Assembly: GCA_964485215.1 (NCBI GenBank)
Contig: CAZAIM010000011.1
Coordinates: 1-29,442 of the forward strand
DNA from: HGM04593 sp964485215
GTDB taxonomy: Bacteria > Bacteroidota > Bacteroidia > Bacteroidales > Bacteroidaceae
DNA length: 29,442 bases
Direction of reading: 5' to 3'
Under the pieces are notes generated by a model, which was not told the DNA's origin, ran no database searches, and worked only from the letters and a program-made list of their open reading frames with translations. Both the position numbers and the translations under genes were made by a program. Below are positions 6,770 through 15,845 of this stretch, in pieces. How positions within the stretch are numbered: the stretch's first letter is position 1; every line of letters starts with the position of its first letter.

Positions 6770-9700
6770 ATGAATATATCGGAACTGAGCATCCGCAGGC
6801 CTGTGCTTGCCACGGTGCTGACAATTATTATAATAATATTCGGCATGATTGGATACAGCGCACTCGGCGTGCGTGAGTACCCTTCGGTAGATAACCCTGT
6901 AATATCTGTGACCTGCAGCTACGCAGGCGCAAACGCCGATGTCATTGAGAACCAGATTACAGAGCCACTGGAACAGAACATAAACGGTATTCCCGGTATC
7001 CGCTCCCTGTCGAGCGTAAGCCAGCAGGGTCAATGCCGAATCACTGTAGAATTTGAACTATCGGTCGACCTTGAGACCGCAGCGAACGATGTTCGCGACA
7101 AGGTATCCCGTGCACAACGCTACCTGCCACGTGACTGCGACCCGCCTACAGTCTCAAAAGCCGATGCCGATGCAATGCCGATACTTATGGTGGCAATACA
7201 GAGCGACAAGCGGTCGCTTCTGGAGCTGAGCGAGATAGCCGACCTCACTGTCAAGGAACAGCTACAGACAATCCCCGACGTGAGCAGCGTGCAGATATGG
7301 GGCGAGAAACGCTATTCAATGCGAATATGGCTCGACCCTATAAAACTTGCCGCATACGGGCTCACCCCGATAGATATCAAGAACACCATAACCAATGAGA
7401 ATGTAGAGCTCCCGTCGGGAAGCATTGAGGGAAACACTGTAGAGCTCACACTCAGGACTATGGGGCAGATGCACACGGCACAGGAATTCAACAACATAAT
7501 CCTCAAGGAGAGCAATGGCAAAGTAGTTCGCATAAGCGATATCGGATATGCAGAACTCGGCCCGGCCGACCTTAAGAGCTATATGAAGATGAACGGAGTG
7601 CCGATGGTCGGCGTGGCAGTCATACCGCAGCCCGGCGCAAACCACATAGATATTGCCGATGCCGTATATGAGCGTATGGATGTGATGAAGAAAGACCTTC
7701 CCGAGGACATCGAGTACACCTACAGTTTCGACAACACCAAGTTCATACGCGCATCAATCAACGAGGTAGAGAGCACGGTATATGAAGCCTTCATTCTTGT
7801 GATAATCATCATCTTCCTATTCCTTCGCGACTGGCGCGTAACCCTCATCCCCTGCATAGTGATTCCGGTATCGCTCATTGGAGCATTCTTTGTAATGTAC
7901 ATTGCCGGGTTCTCCATAAATGTACTCACGATGCTCGCTGTCGTGCTATCCGTAGGCCTTGTGGTCGACGATGCCATTGTAATGACAGAGAACATCTATG
8001 TACGCATTGAAAAAGGCATGAAGCCATTCAAGGCAGGAATTGAAGGTGCGAAGGAAATCTTCTTTGCCGTAGTATCGACAACCGTCACACTCGTTGCAGT
8101 GTTCCTGCCAATTGTCTTTATGGAAGGAACAAGCGGCCGCCTGTTCCGGGAGTTCAGTTTTGTGGTTGCCGGTTCGGTAATAATATCATCATTTGCAGCA
8201 CTCACCTTTACCCCGATGCTCGCCACAAAGATTCTAAAACGGCGCAAGGAGCAGAAATGGCTCTACCGCAAGACCGAACCATTCTTTGCAGGGCTCAACA
8301 CCGTGTATGAACGGTCACTTTCCATGTTCCTGAAGAGACGTTGGATTGCACTGCCGGTTATGGCTGCGATGTTTGCACTCATCGCATATCTGTGGGGCGA
8401 GATACCTGCGGAGATGGCACCTATGGAAGACCGTTCACAGATTACAGTGAACACAAGAGGTGCCGAGGGTGTAAGCTACGAATATATGAGAGACTACACC
8501 GAAGAAATAACGGCACTTGTCGACTCCATTGTCCCCGATGCGGCAGCAGTGACATCACGTGTCTCAAGCGGAAGCGGCAACATCAGAATAACACTCAAGG
8601 AGATAGATGAACGCCGGTACACACAGATGGAGGTTGCCGACAAACTTACACAAGCCATCGGAAGCAAGACCAAGGCGCGTTCATTCGTCCAGCAGCAGTC
8701 ATCGTTCGGAGGCCGTCGCGGAAGTATGCCGGTACAGTACGTGATACAGGCTACAAGCATAGAGAAACTGCAGGAAGTGCTGCCGGAATTTCTTAGAAGA
8801 GTGTACGACAACCCCACATTCAAAATGGCCGATGTCGATTTGAAATTCAGCAGTCCCGAATCACGTGTGAACATTAACCGCGACAAGGCCGGGACAATGG
8901 GAACGCGGGTGCGCGATGTTGCTGAGACCCTGCAGTACGGGCTCAGTGGCCAGCGTATGGGATATTTCTACATGAACGGCAAGCAATACGAAATAATAGG
9001 GCAGATTAACCGCCAGCAGCGCAACACCCCGTCAAGCGTAAAGTCAATATACATACGCAACAGCGATGGAGACATGATTCAACTCGACAATTTCGTAGAG
9101 TTTGAGGAGAGTGTTGCACCGCCTAAACTGTACCACTACAACCGTTTCCTATCGGCAACCGTGTCGGCAGGACTTGCCGATGGCAAGACAATTGGCGACG
9201 GACTTGAGGAAATGGACAAGATTGCTGAGGAAGTACTTGACGACACATTCCGGACAGCCCTCACCGGAGACTCCAAAGAGTTCCGCGAAAGCTCTTCGAG
9301 CCTCATGTTCGCATTCATACTGGCACTTGTACTCATATACCTCATCCTTGCTGCACAGTTCGAGAGTTTCAAGGACCCGTTCATCATTATGCTCACCGTG
9401 CCGCTTGCAATTGCAGGAGCATTGATTTTCATGGATATCTGCAGCATAACCATGAACATCTTCAGCCAGATAGGCATAATAATGCTCATAGGACTGGTAG
9501 CCAAGAACGGAATTCTGATTGTAGAGTTCGCCAACCAGAAGCAGGAGAGCGGAGAAGAGAAGATGGAAGCCATAAAGAGCGCGTCGCTGCAACGCCTGCG
9601 TCCAATCCTCATGACCAGCATATCCACAATACTTGGCCTGCTGCCACTTATGATGGCTTCAGGTGAAGGAGCAAACCAGCGCATAGCAATGGGTACTGCA

Positions 9701-9802
9701 GTTGTCGGCGGAATGATAGTCTCCACAATACTGACAATGTACATAGTACCAGCCATATACAGTTACATCTCGACAAACCGGGAAAAAGAGAATGAAAAAT
9801 GA
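6770..9802 (+). CDS. RND family efflux pump, inner-membrane permease (AcrB/HAE1 type)
   Basis: A 1010-residue RND transporter, slightly shorter than E. coli AcrB. It opens with the usual S-I-R-R-P-V-L-A-T-V first helix, followed by a large periplasmic loop and a TM2-TM6 bundle that contains the proton-relay pair D400-D401 (G-L-V-V-D-D-A-I). A second periplasmic loop and a second TM bundle follow, with the relay Lys at K912 (L-V-A-K-N-G-I-L-I-V-E-F-A). These residues are those of hydrophobic/amphiphilic drug pumps (HAE1), not the heavy-metal HME class. It exports substrates such as drugs, bile acids or detergents, driven by proton import; the actual substrate is unknown. Its stop overlaps the start of the channel gene in an ATGA junction. 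Confidence 0.95.
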   Translation: MNISELSIRRPVLATVLTIIIIIFGMIGYSALGVREYPSVDNPVISVTCSYAGANADVIENQITEPLEQNINGIPGIRSLSSVSQQGQCRITVEFELSVDLETAANDVRDKVSRAQRYLPRDCDPPTVSKADADAMPILMVAIQSDKRSLLELSEIADLTVKEQLQTIPDVSSVQIWGEKRYSMRIWLDPIKLAAYGLTPIDIKNTITNENVELPSGSIEGNTVELTLRTMGQMHTAQEFNNIILKESNGKVVRISDIGYAELGPADLKSYMKMNGVPMVGVAVIPQPGANHIDIADAVYERMDVMKKDLPEDIEYTYSFDNTKFIRASINEVESTVYEAFILVIIIIFLFLRDWRVTLIPCIVIPVSLIGAFFVMYIAGFSINVLTMLAVVLSVGLVVDDAIVMTENIYVRIEKGMKPFKAGIEGAKEIFFAVVSTTVTLVAVFLPIVFMEGTSGRLFREFSFVVAGSVIISSFAALTFTPMLATKILKRRKEQKWLYRKTEPFFAGLNTVYERSLSMFLKRRWIALPVMAAMFALIAYLWGEIPAEMAPMEDRSQITVNTRGAEGVSYEYMRDYTEEITALVDSIVPDAAAVTSRVSSGSGNIRITLKEIDERRYTQMEVADKLTQAIGSKTKARSFVQQQSSFGGRRGSMPVQYVIQATSIEKLQEVLPEFLRRVYDNPTFKMADVDLKFSSPESRVNINRDKAGTMGTRVRDVAETLQYGLSGQRMGYFYMNGKQYEIIGQINRQQRNTPSSVKSIYIRNSDGDMIQLDNFVEFEESVAPPKLYHYNRFLSATVSAGLADGKTIGDGLEEMDKIAEEVLDDTFRTALTGDSKEFRESSSSLMFAFILALVLIYLILAAQFESFKDPFIIMLTVPLAIAGALIFMDICSITMNIFSQIGIIMLIGLVAKNGILIVEFANQKQESGEEKMEAIKSASLQRLRPILMTSISTILGLLPLMMASGEGANQRIAMGTAVVGGMIVSTILTMYIVPAIYSYISTNREKENEK

Positions 9803-11115
9803 AAAAGACGACACTTGCAATATTCACACTGCTACTCCTTGCCACAGCAGGCACAGCACAGACACTCACCCTTCGCGATTGCCTTGAGGCGGGACTCGAG
9901 AATAACTACTCACTGCGCATAACACGCAACCAAGAGCAGATAAGCCACAACAATGCCACACTGGCAAACGCAGGATACCTGCCTACCGTTGACCTTAATG
10001 CCGGATACGACGCATCGCTCTCGAGCAGCGACGCAACGGAACGCAGCACAGGCAACACGCAAAAGACACGCAACTCCCTCGACCAGACACTGAGTGCAGG
10101 CATAGGACTCAACTGGACCATCTTCGACGGATTCAACATAAGCACCACATACAAGCAACTCAAGGAGATGGAGCTTATGGGAGAGACAGCCACACGCATT
10201 GCAATAGAGGACTTCATAGCCAACCTGGCTGCCGAATACTACAATTTCCTTCAACAGAGACTGCGTCTCAAGAACTACTACTACGCAGTAACACTCTCGA
10301 AAGAACGTCTGAGAATCGTTGAGGAGAGATACAATATAGGAAATTTCTCAAGGCTCGACTACCAGCAGGCAAAAGTCGACTTCAATGCCGACAGCGCACA
10401 ATACATCAAGCAGCAGGAGATTGTCATCACATCGCGCATTGCATTGAATGAAATGATGGCAATAGATGAGGTGTACACACCCATTGAAACAGCCGAAACG
10501 GACATTGCGATAAATGCAACGCTCGATTTCACAGACCTATGGAACGGCACGCTTCAGAGCAATGCCGAACTGCTTTTCGCCAACCACACCAGCGAACTTG
10601 CAAAGCTCGACTACAAGAAGGTACTCTCCCGCAACTATCCTTATGTGAAACTAAGGGCAGGATATGACTACTCGTTCAACAAATACGACACCAACAGCTA
10701 CACCAGACGTAGCAATTGGGGCGGAAACGCAGGTGTAACAGTCGGCTTCAACCTATGGAACGGCAACCGCCGCCGCGAAAAGCGCAATGCAAAGATTCAG
10801 ATTGAAAATGCCAAGCTTGAGCGCGACCGTTTAGAACTGGCACTCAAAGCCGAACTCGGCAACCTGTGGAGCGCGTACCAGAACAACCTGCAGCTGCTTA
10901 CGCTTGAAAAGCAGAATGTTATAACGGCACGCAACAACCATGAGATTGCTAAAGAGAGATACCTGCTCGGAACCTTGTCCGGAATAGAGATGCGTGAGGC
11001 TCAGAAGAGCCTTCTCGATGCAGAAGAACGCCTTCTCTCGGTAGAGTACGACACAAAAATATGCGAAATATCACTACTCCTGATTAGCGGAAAAATTACA
11101 AGATACCTCGAGTAA
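9799..11115 (+). CDS. TolC-family outer-membrane channel of the RND pump
   Basis: A 438-residue outer-membrane efflux protein with a signal peptide (cleavage near residue 20, G-T-A-Q). The mature part has the two-repeat OEP plan: L-x-L-R-D-C-L-E-A-G-L-E-N-N-Y-S-L at the start, long helices, an R-Y-N-I-G-N-F-S-R-L-D motif in the middle, and the mirrored R-Y-L-L-G-T-L-S-G-I-E near the C-terminus. Position and the 4-nt overlap with the pump gene make it the dedicated channel of this tripartite system, spanning the outer membrane and meeting the adaptor in the periplasm. There is no clear terminator after it, so some transcription may run toward the receptor gene. Confidence 0.93.
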   Translation: MKKTTLAIFTLLLLATAGTAQTLTLRDCLEAGLENNYSLRITRNQEQISHNNATLANAGYLPTVDLNAGYDASLSSSDATERSTGNTQKTRNSLDQTLSAGIGLNWTIFDGFNISTTYKQLKEMELMGETATRIAIEDFIANLAAEYYNFLQQRLRLKNYYYAVTLSKERLRIVEERYNIGNFSRLDYQQAKVDFNADSAQYIKQQEIVITSRIALNEMMAIDEVYTPIETAETDIAINATLDFTDLWNGTLQSNAELLFANHTSELAKLDYKKVLSRNYPYVKLRAGYDYSFNKYDTNSYTRRSNWGGNAGVTVGFNLWNGNRRREKRNAKIQIENAKLERDRLELALKAELGNLWSAYQNNLQLLTLEKQNVITARNNHEIAKERYLLGTLSGIEMREAQKSLLDAEERLLSVEYDTKICEISLLLISGKITRYLE

Positions 11116-11157
11116 AAATTTGTACACCATATAATAGGTTTATTTGCAGACATTAAG

Positions 11158-11165
11158 TACCTTTG
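11158..11165 (+). promoter_or_regulatory. -7 element before the TonB-dependent receptor
   Basis: TACCTTTG is a perfect TAnnTTTG match, 69 nt upstream of the receptor ATG. TTTA/TTTG candidates at 11138-11146 lie upstream at slightly short spacing for a -33 box. It suggests the receptor has its own promoter apart from the efflux operon. Confidence 0.5.
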
Positions 11166-11234
11166 CACACCTTTTAAGGAAAGCAGAGTTCTTTACAGAC
11201 AATTATATTCATTTTTATAAAACAACTTCTGAGC

Positions 11235-13727
11235 ATGAAGAAATTTTTATTTTTGGCCCTGTTTATGCTGCCATTTGCCGTTTGCGCCCAAACTTCAGGA
11301 CGCATCGGTGGAAAAATCATAGACAGAGAGAACAAGGAGCCTCTGGGGTTTGTCACCGTGGCAGTTGTTCCCGAGGGCAGCACAAAACCTGTGACAGGAT
11401 GCAACAGCAACGATGACGGAACATTCTCCATCACAGGAATAAAGGCCGGCAAGTACACGGTACAGTTTTCATTCGTTGGTTATATAAACGACAGCAGAAA
11501 CATCGAGATTAGTGCAGGAAACAGCAAGGTCGACCTGGGCACTATAGTAATGAAAAGCGACAGAAAGATGCTCAAAGAGGTTGTTGTTACCGAACAACGT
11601 TCGCAAATGAGTTTCGAAGTCGACAAAAGGGTGTTCACCGTAGACCAGAGCATTGCCACAACAGGCGGTTCTGCCAGCGATGTGCTGATAGACATCCCGT
11701 CGGTCGAGGTGAGCAATGAAGGCACGGTCTCACTGCGCGGAAGCGAAAGTGTAACAATATGGATAAACGGAAAATCGAGCGGTCTCACCGCCGACAATCA
11801 GGGCGACATCCTGCAGCAGATGCCAGCCGGTTCAATAGAGAAGATTGAGGTAATCACCAACCCGTCGGCAAAACACTCGCCCGAGGGCACAGCCGGCATC
11901 ATAAACATCATACTCAAACGCGACCGCAAAGCCGGCTACTATGGCAGCGTACAGGCAGGTGCCGATTCCAGAGGCGGATACAATGCCGGAGCAAACATAA
12001 ACTTCAGCAGCGGCAAGTTCGATGCCTATGGCGGCCTCAACTACCGCAATATGAACTTCGAGAACGACGGAACTACCGCAACCAAATACTACGGCACCCC
12101 CAACGATGCCTATCAGCTTCAGAAGAGTACAGGCGAGCACAACCCCAACAACATTTTCGGCCGTGCCGGCTTCACCTGGCGCATGACCGAGAAGGATGAA
12201 ATCTATGCAAACCTTATGGGTATGTACGGCAATGGCAAGCACAAGAACAGCATCGTTGCCGAAAGCGGATATATGACCGATGATGAGAGCTATGGCGAAC
12301 CTGATCGCCGCACCACTCGCCGCACCACACAGGAGGGAAGCCCAAGGATGTACAACGTTGAGCTTGGATACACCCACCGCTGGAGTGACACGCATTTCCT
12401 GGATCTCTCGGTTGGACACCACGAATGGACACAGAAACGCGATGCCACATACCGCCAGACAACAGAGGTTCTGGGTACAGACCCGGTAACACACCAGAGC
12501 TACCAGTTCCAGGATGGCGAGAACAAGAGCAGCAACACAGAAATCAAACTCGACTATGAGTACAAGATTAACGACAACCACCGCATAGAAGCAGGCTACA
12601 AGGGCGACCTTTCCGACGACAAGAGCCCGGTTGTGACATATAACGACGAATCGCACAGCGAGGCTAGTCTCGACAAGAACCTATACAACATATTCCGTTA
12701 CAAGCAAGACACACATGCCCTCTATGCAACCTATTCGGGACGCATAGGCAAGCTCGGATACCAGGTTGGCCTCCGCGGTGAATACTGGAATGTAAGGACA
12801 CGCTCATACGGATATGCAGAGAAACTGAGCGGCGAACTCCCCGGTTACACCAGCAAGGACTTCTTCAAGCTATTCCCAAGCGCGTTCCTCAGTTACGAGA
12901 TAAGCGACGGACAGGAGATTCAGCTGAACTACACACGCCGTCTGCGCCGCCCTTGGGGAGGACAGCTCAACAGTTTCCAGAACATCAGCGACTCCACGAA
13001 CATCTCTTTCGGTAACCCCGACCTGACACCCGAATACTCAAACGCATATGAGCTGAACTACATCAAGAGCTGGAAGAACCACACCCTGTCGCTTTCGGGC
13101 TACTACCGCACCACAGAAGATGTCATCGAGCGCATAAGCTACAATGTAGGCAGAGTGATATACACAACCAGCGAGAATGTCGCGAACACACAGTCGGCCG
13201 GCCTTGAGATTGTGGGCAAGAACAAACTCTTCAGGATTCTTGACCTTACAACAACCGTCAACTTCTTCTACTACAAGCTCAACGATTTCAAGTACATCAT
13301 CAACGAGCAGGAGATTACCGGAAAGGCCGATGAGAATTTCTCCTGGAATGCACGAATGACAGCCAGCGTCATGTTGCCTTGGGGAGTGACCATGCAGGTT
13401 ACCGGCCGCTACAACGCAAAGCGTATTGTTGCACAGGGACACCGCGAACCGAACTACTCTCTCGATATTGGCCTCCGCAAGATGTTCAACAAGAACTGGA
13501 GCCTAAGTGTCAACGCCCGCGACCTTCTCGACTCGCGAGGATGGCACAATGTAACCAGGAACGACCTTTTCTACCGCGATTCCGAGAGTTCAAGAGGTGG
13601 CCGCCAATTCGGTTTCACACTCACATACAGTTTCGGAAACATGAAGGCCAAGATGCCCAAGCGCAAGCAGCAGGATATGCCTTCAAGCGGATATGACGAC
13701 ATGGAGAGCGGAATGGGCGAAATGTAA
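11235..13727 (+). CDS. TonB-dependent outer-membrane receptor (outer membrane beta-barrel family)
   Basis: An 830-residue protein with a signal peptide (cleavage about C-A-Q, residue 18-19). A carboxypeptidase-regulatory-like beta domain (about 22-105; G-K-I-I-D-R-E-N-K-E-P-L) is followed by a TonB-box-like segment L113-K-E-V-V-V-T-E, a plug domain with V-S-L-R-G-S-E-S-V and I-E-K-I-E-V-I-T-N-P-S-A, and a long 22-strand-type barrel ending in a Phe-rich strand region and a Lys/Gln-rich tail. The organisation matches the Bacteroidetes outer-membrane beta-barrel (OMP_b-brl_3) type of TonB receptor, not SusC, and no susD follows. It probably imports, or signals the presence of, an unknown ligand. 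Promoter before and terminator after make it a single-gene unit. Confidence 0.88.
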   Translation: MKKFLFLALFMLPFAVCAQTSGRIGGKIIDRENKEPLGFVTVAVVPEGSTKPVTGCNSNDDGTFSITGIKAGKYTVQFSFVGYINDSRNIEISAGNSKVDLGTIVMKSDRKMLKEVVVTEQRSQMSFEVDKRVFTVDQSIATTGGSASDVLIDIPSVEVSNEGTVSLRGSESVTIWINGKSSGLTADNQGDILQQMPAGSIEKIEVITNPSAKHSPEGTAGIINIILKRDRKAGYYGSVQAGADSRGGYNAGANINFSSGKFDAYGGLNYRNMNFENDGTTATKYYGTPNDAYQLQKSTGEHNPNNIFGRAGFTWRMTEKDEIYANLMGMYGNGKHKNSIVAESGYMTDDESYGEPDRRTTRRTTQEGSPRMYNVELGYTHRWSDTHFLDLSVGHHEWTQKRDATYRQTTEVLGTDPVTHQSYQFQDGENKSSNTEIKLDYEYKINDNHRIEAGYKGDLSDDKSPVVTYNDESHSEASLDKNLYNIFRYKQDTHALYATYSGRIGKLGYQVGLRGEYWNVRTRSYGYAEKLSGELPGYTSKDFFKLFPSAFLSYEISDGQEIQLNYTRRLRRPWGGQLNSFQNISDSTNISFGNPDLTPEYSNAYELNYIKSWKNHTLSLSGYYRTTEDVIERISYNVGRVIYTTSENVANTQSAGLEIVGKNKLFRILDLTTTVNFFYYKLNDFKYIINEQEITGKADENFSWNARMTASVMLPWGVTMQVTGRYNAKRIVAQGHREPNYSLDIGLRKMFNKNWSLSVNARDLLDSRGWHNVTRNDLFYRDSESSRGGRQFGFTLTYSFGNMKAKMPKRKQQDMPSSGYDDMESGMGEM

Positions 13728-13737
13728 CCCGGACAAA

Positions 13738-13795
13738 ATAACGGCAAAAGGCGCAGGTACAAGATACACCTGCGCCTTTTGCGCCTTTCGCCGTT
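13738..13795 (+). terminator. Strong terminator after the TonB receptor
   Basis: A perfect 13-bp stem (13746-13758 with 13768-13780) with a 9-nt loop and a T-tract at the end of the right arm. A second GCGCCTTT copy and outer arms (AACGGC/GCCGTT) allow a larger nested fold. It lies just after the receptor stop. Confidence 0.85.
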
Positions 13796-13818
13796 ATACA
13801 AAATTAATTTTTATTCAA

Positions 13819-13845
13819 AAACATTTCCTAATGTCATAAATGTTT
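13819..13845. promoter_or_regulatory. Inverted repeat upstream of korA (possible operator)
   Basis: Perfect 8-bp arms AAACATTT (13819-13826) and AAATGTTT (13838-13845) with an 11-nt spacer, about 145 nt before korA and 110 nt upstream of its -7 element. It could bind a dimeric regulator. In such AT-rich sequence it could also be chance. Confidence 0.25.
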
Positions 13846-13953
13846 GCGAAATTTGGCACAACAATGGAAGCTGTCTGAATTTCCAGAAAATAAACCTCCT
13901 TATTTATATAAGCCGGATATTTCGCCATAGCGATATAAATTCAAGCAGCCTCT

Positions 13954-13961
13954 TATTTTTG
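13954..13961 (+). promoter_or_regulatory. -7 element of the korAB operon
   Basis: TATTTTTG, a perfect TAnnTTTG match, lies 27 nt before the korA ATG. This is a normal distance for a short leader. No clear -33 box. Confidence 0.5.
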
Positions 13962-13988
13962 AAATAGCTTCTTAATTAGTTTCCAAAA

Positions 13989-15842
13989 ATGGCAGAAAAA
14001 GGACAAACACAGAAACTCGACCAAATTGTCGTGCGTTTCTCGGGCGACTCGGGCGACGGCATGCAGCTGGCCGGAAACATCTTCTCCACAATCTCCGCAA
14101 CAGTGGGCAACGACATCTGCACCTTCCCCGACTACCCTGCTGACATACGCGCCCCTCAAGGAGTGCTCACCGGCGTTTCGGGCTTTCAGGTACACATCGG
14201 TTCCGACAAGGTTCTTACACCCGGAGACAAGTGCGACATTCTTGTAGCAATGAACCCGGCCGCGTTAAAGACACAGCACAAATACTGCAAGCCGACGGGA
14301 GCCATCATCATCGACAGCGACTCCTTTACAGAGAAGGACCTTCAGAAGGCAGAATTCAAGACCGGTGACCCTATTGCCGAACTGGGAATAACCTGCGAGG
14401 TCGTTCCCTGCCCCATAACCTCGTTGTGCCAGGCAACGCTTGCCGATAGCGGCCTCGACAACAAGAGCATACTGCGATGCAAGAATATGCTTGCACTCGG
14501 ACTCGTATGCTGGATCTACGATCGCGACCTTGCACTTGCCGAGAATATGCTCCGCAAGAAGTTCAACAGGAAGCCGGAAGTTGCCGAGGCCAACATAAAG
14601 GTGCTGCGTGCCGGTTACGATATGGGTCATAACACCCACACGTCAATTTCGCACACATACAGTATCGAAAGCAATGCCGACAACAAGAAAGGCCGTTATA
14701 TGGACATAAACGGCAACAAGGCAACGGCGTACGGCCTTATGGCTGCTGCCGAGAAAGCCGGAATGAAACTGTTCCTGGGCTCATACCCCATAACACCTGC
14801 TACCGACATCCTGCACGAACTTGCAAAGCACAAGTCTATGGGAGTTGTCACAATGCAGGCCGAGGACGAGATTGCCGGTTGTGCATCGGCTGTGGGAGCG
14901 GCATATGCCGGCGCACTTGCCTGCACATCTACATCAGGCCCGGGAATCTGTCTGAAAAGCGAGGCCATCAACCTCGCCGTAATTACAGAATTGCCGTTGG
15001 TAATAATTGATGTACAGCGAGGCGGACCATCTACAGGCCTTCCTACCAAGAGCGAACAGACCGACCTCTTGCAGGCACTTTACGGAAGAAACGGTGAAAG
15101 CCCTATCCCGGTAATTGCCGCAACATCGCCCACCAACTGCTTCGACGCAGCCTACAACGCCTGCAAGATTGCTGTCGAGCACATGACCCCTGTTATTCTG
15201 CTCACCGACGCATTCATAGCCAACGGCTCAGCAGCATGGAAACTGCCCGATATTGAAAAGTATCCGGCAATCGTTCCGCCATATGTAACGCCCGATATGC
15301 AGGAAGGCTGGAGCCCCTACAAGCGGAACCCCGAAACCGATGTCCGCTACTGGGCCGTCCCCGGAACACCAGGCTTCGCCCACCGCATAGGCGGCCTTGA
15401 GAAGAGCGCGGCAACCGGAGCAATCAGCAACGACCCGGGCAACCACCACAGCATGGTTGAAACACGTGCAAGAAAGGTTGAAAAGATTGCCTGCGACATC
15501 CCTGAACTGCAGGTAGAAGGAGAGAAGGATGCCGACCTGCTCATCGTAGGATTCGGCGGCACATACGGCCACCTGTGCGAAGCAATGCAACAGATGAACC
15601 GCGACGGCAAGAAAGTTGCCCTTGCACATTTCGAGTACATCAACCCGTTGCCACGCAACACAGAAGAGATTCTTCGCCGCTACGGCAGGATTGTCGTCGC
15701 AGAACAGAATATGGGACAGTTTGCCGGTTACCTGCGCAGCAAGTTCCAAGGCTTGGAACTGCACCAGCACAACGAGGTCAAAGGCCAGCCGTTTGAAGTG
15801 GCAACACTGGTCGATTCATTCACTAAAATCATGGAGGGCTAA
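13989..15842 (+). CDS. korA: 2-oxoacid:ferredoxin oxidoreductase, fused gamma-alpha subunit
   Basis: A 617-residue protein in which the gamma domain (about 10-190; V-R-F-S-G-D-S-G-D-G and P-Q-G-V) is fused to the alpha subunit (about 245-617), containing G-S-Y-P-I-T-P-A-T-D-I, the A-E-D-E-I-A-G segment and S-T-S-G-P-G-I. With the beta subunit it oxidatively decarboxylates a 2-oxoacid to the acyl-CoA using TPP and reduces ferredoxin, in the cytoplasm. Sequence type and the two-gene arrangement point to 2-oxoglutarate (KorAB), which makes succinyl-CoA, but other 2-oxoacids are possible. The beta gene starts 3 nt after its stop. No separate ferredoxin-like delta subunit gene is next to it. Confidence 0.92.
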   Translation: MAEKGQTQKLDQIVVRFSGDSGDGMQLAGNIFSTISATVGNDICTFPDYPADIRAPQGVLTGVSGFQVHIGSDKVLTPGDKCDILVAMNPAALKTQHKYCKPTGAIIIDSDSFTEKDLQKAEFKTGDPIAELGITCEVVPCPITSLCQATLADSGLDNKSILRCKNMLALGLVCWIYDRDLALAENMLRKKFNRKPEVAEANIKVLRAGYDMGHNTHTSISHTYSIESNADNKKGRYMDINGNKATAYGLMAAAEKAGMKLFLGSYPITPATDILHELAKHKSMGVVTMQAEDEIAGCASAVGAAYAGALACTSTSGPGICLKSEAINLAVITELPLVIIDVQRGGPSTGLPTKSEQTDLLQALYGRNGESPIPVIAATSPTNCFDAAYNACKIAVEHMTPVILLTDAFIANGSAAWKLPDIEKYPAIVPPYVTPDMQEGWSPYKRNPETDVRYWAVPGTPGFAHRIGGLEKSAATGAISNDPGNHHSMVETRARKVEKIACDIPELQVEGEKDADLLIVGFGGTYGHLCEAMQQMNRDGKKVALAHFEYINPLPRNTEEILRRYGRIVVAEQNMGQFAGYLRSKFQGLELHQHNEVKGQPFEVATLVDSFTKIMEG

Positions 15843-15845
15843 GAT

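Noticed and set aside
6770..9802. Heavy-metal (CusA/CzcA) assignment for the RND pump
   Set aside because: The D400-D401 pair and K912 context fit the hydrophobic/amphiphilic drug-export type, and the adaptor is AcrA-like without metal-binding motifs.
11832..12656. 274-codon minus-strand ORF inside the TonB receptor
   Set aside because: A shadow of a high-confidence gene; composition (Val/Ala/Cys-rich) is typical of antisense frames here.
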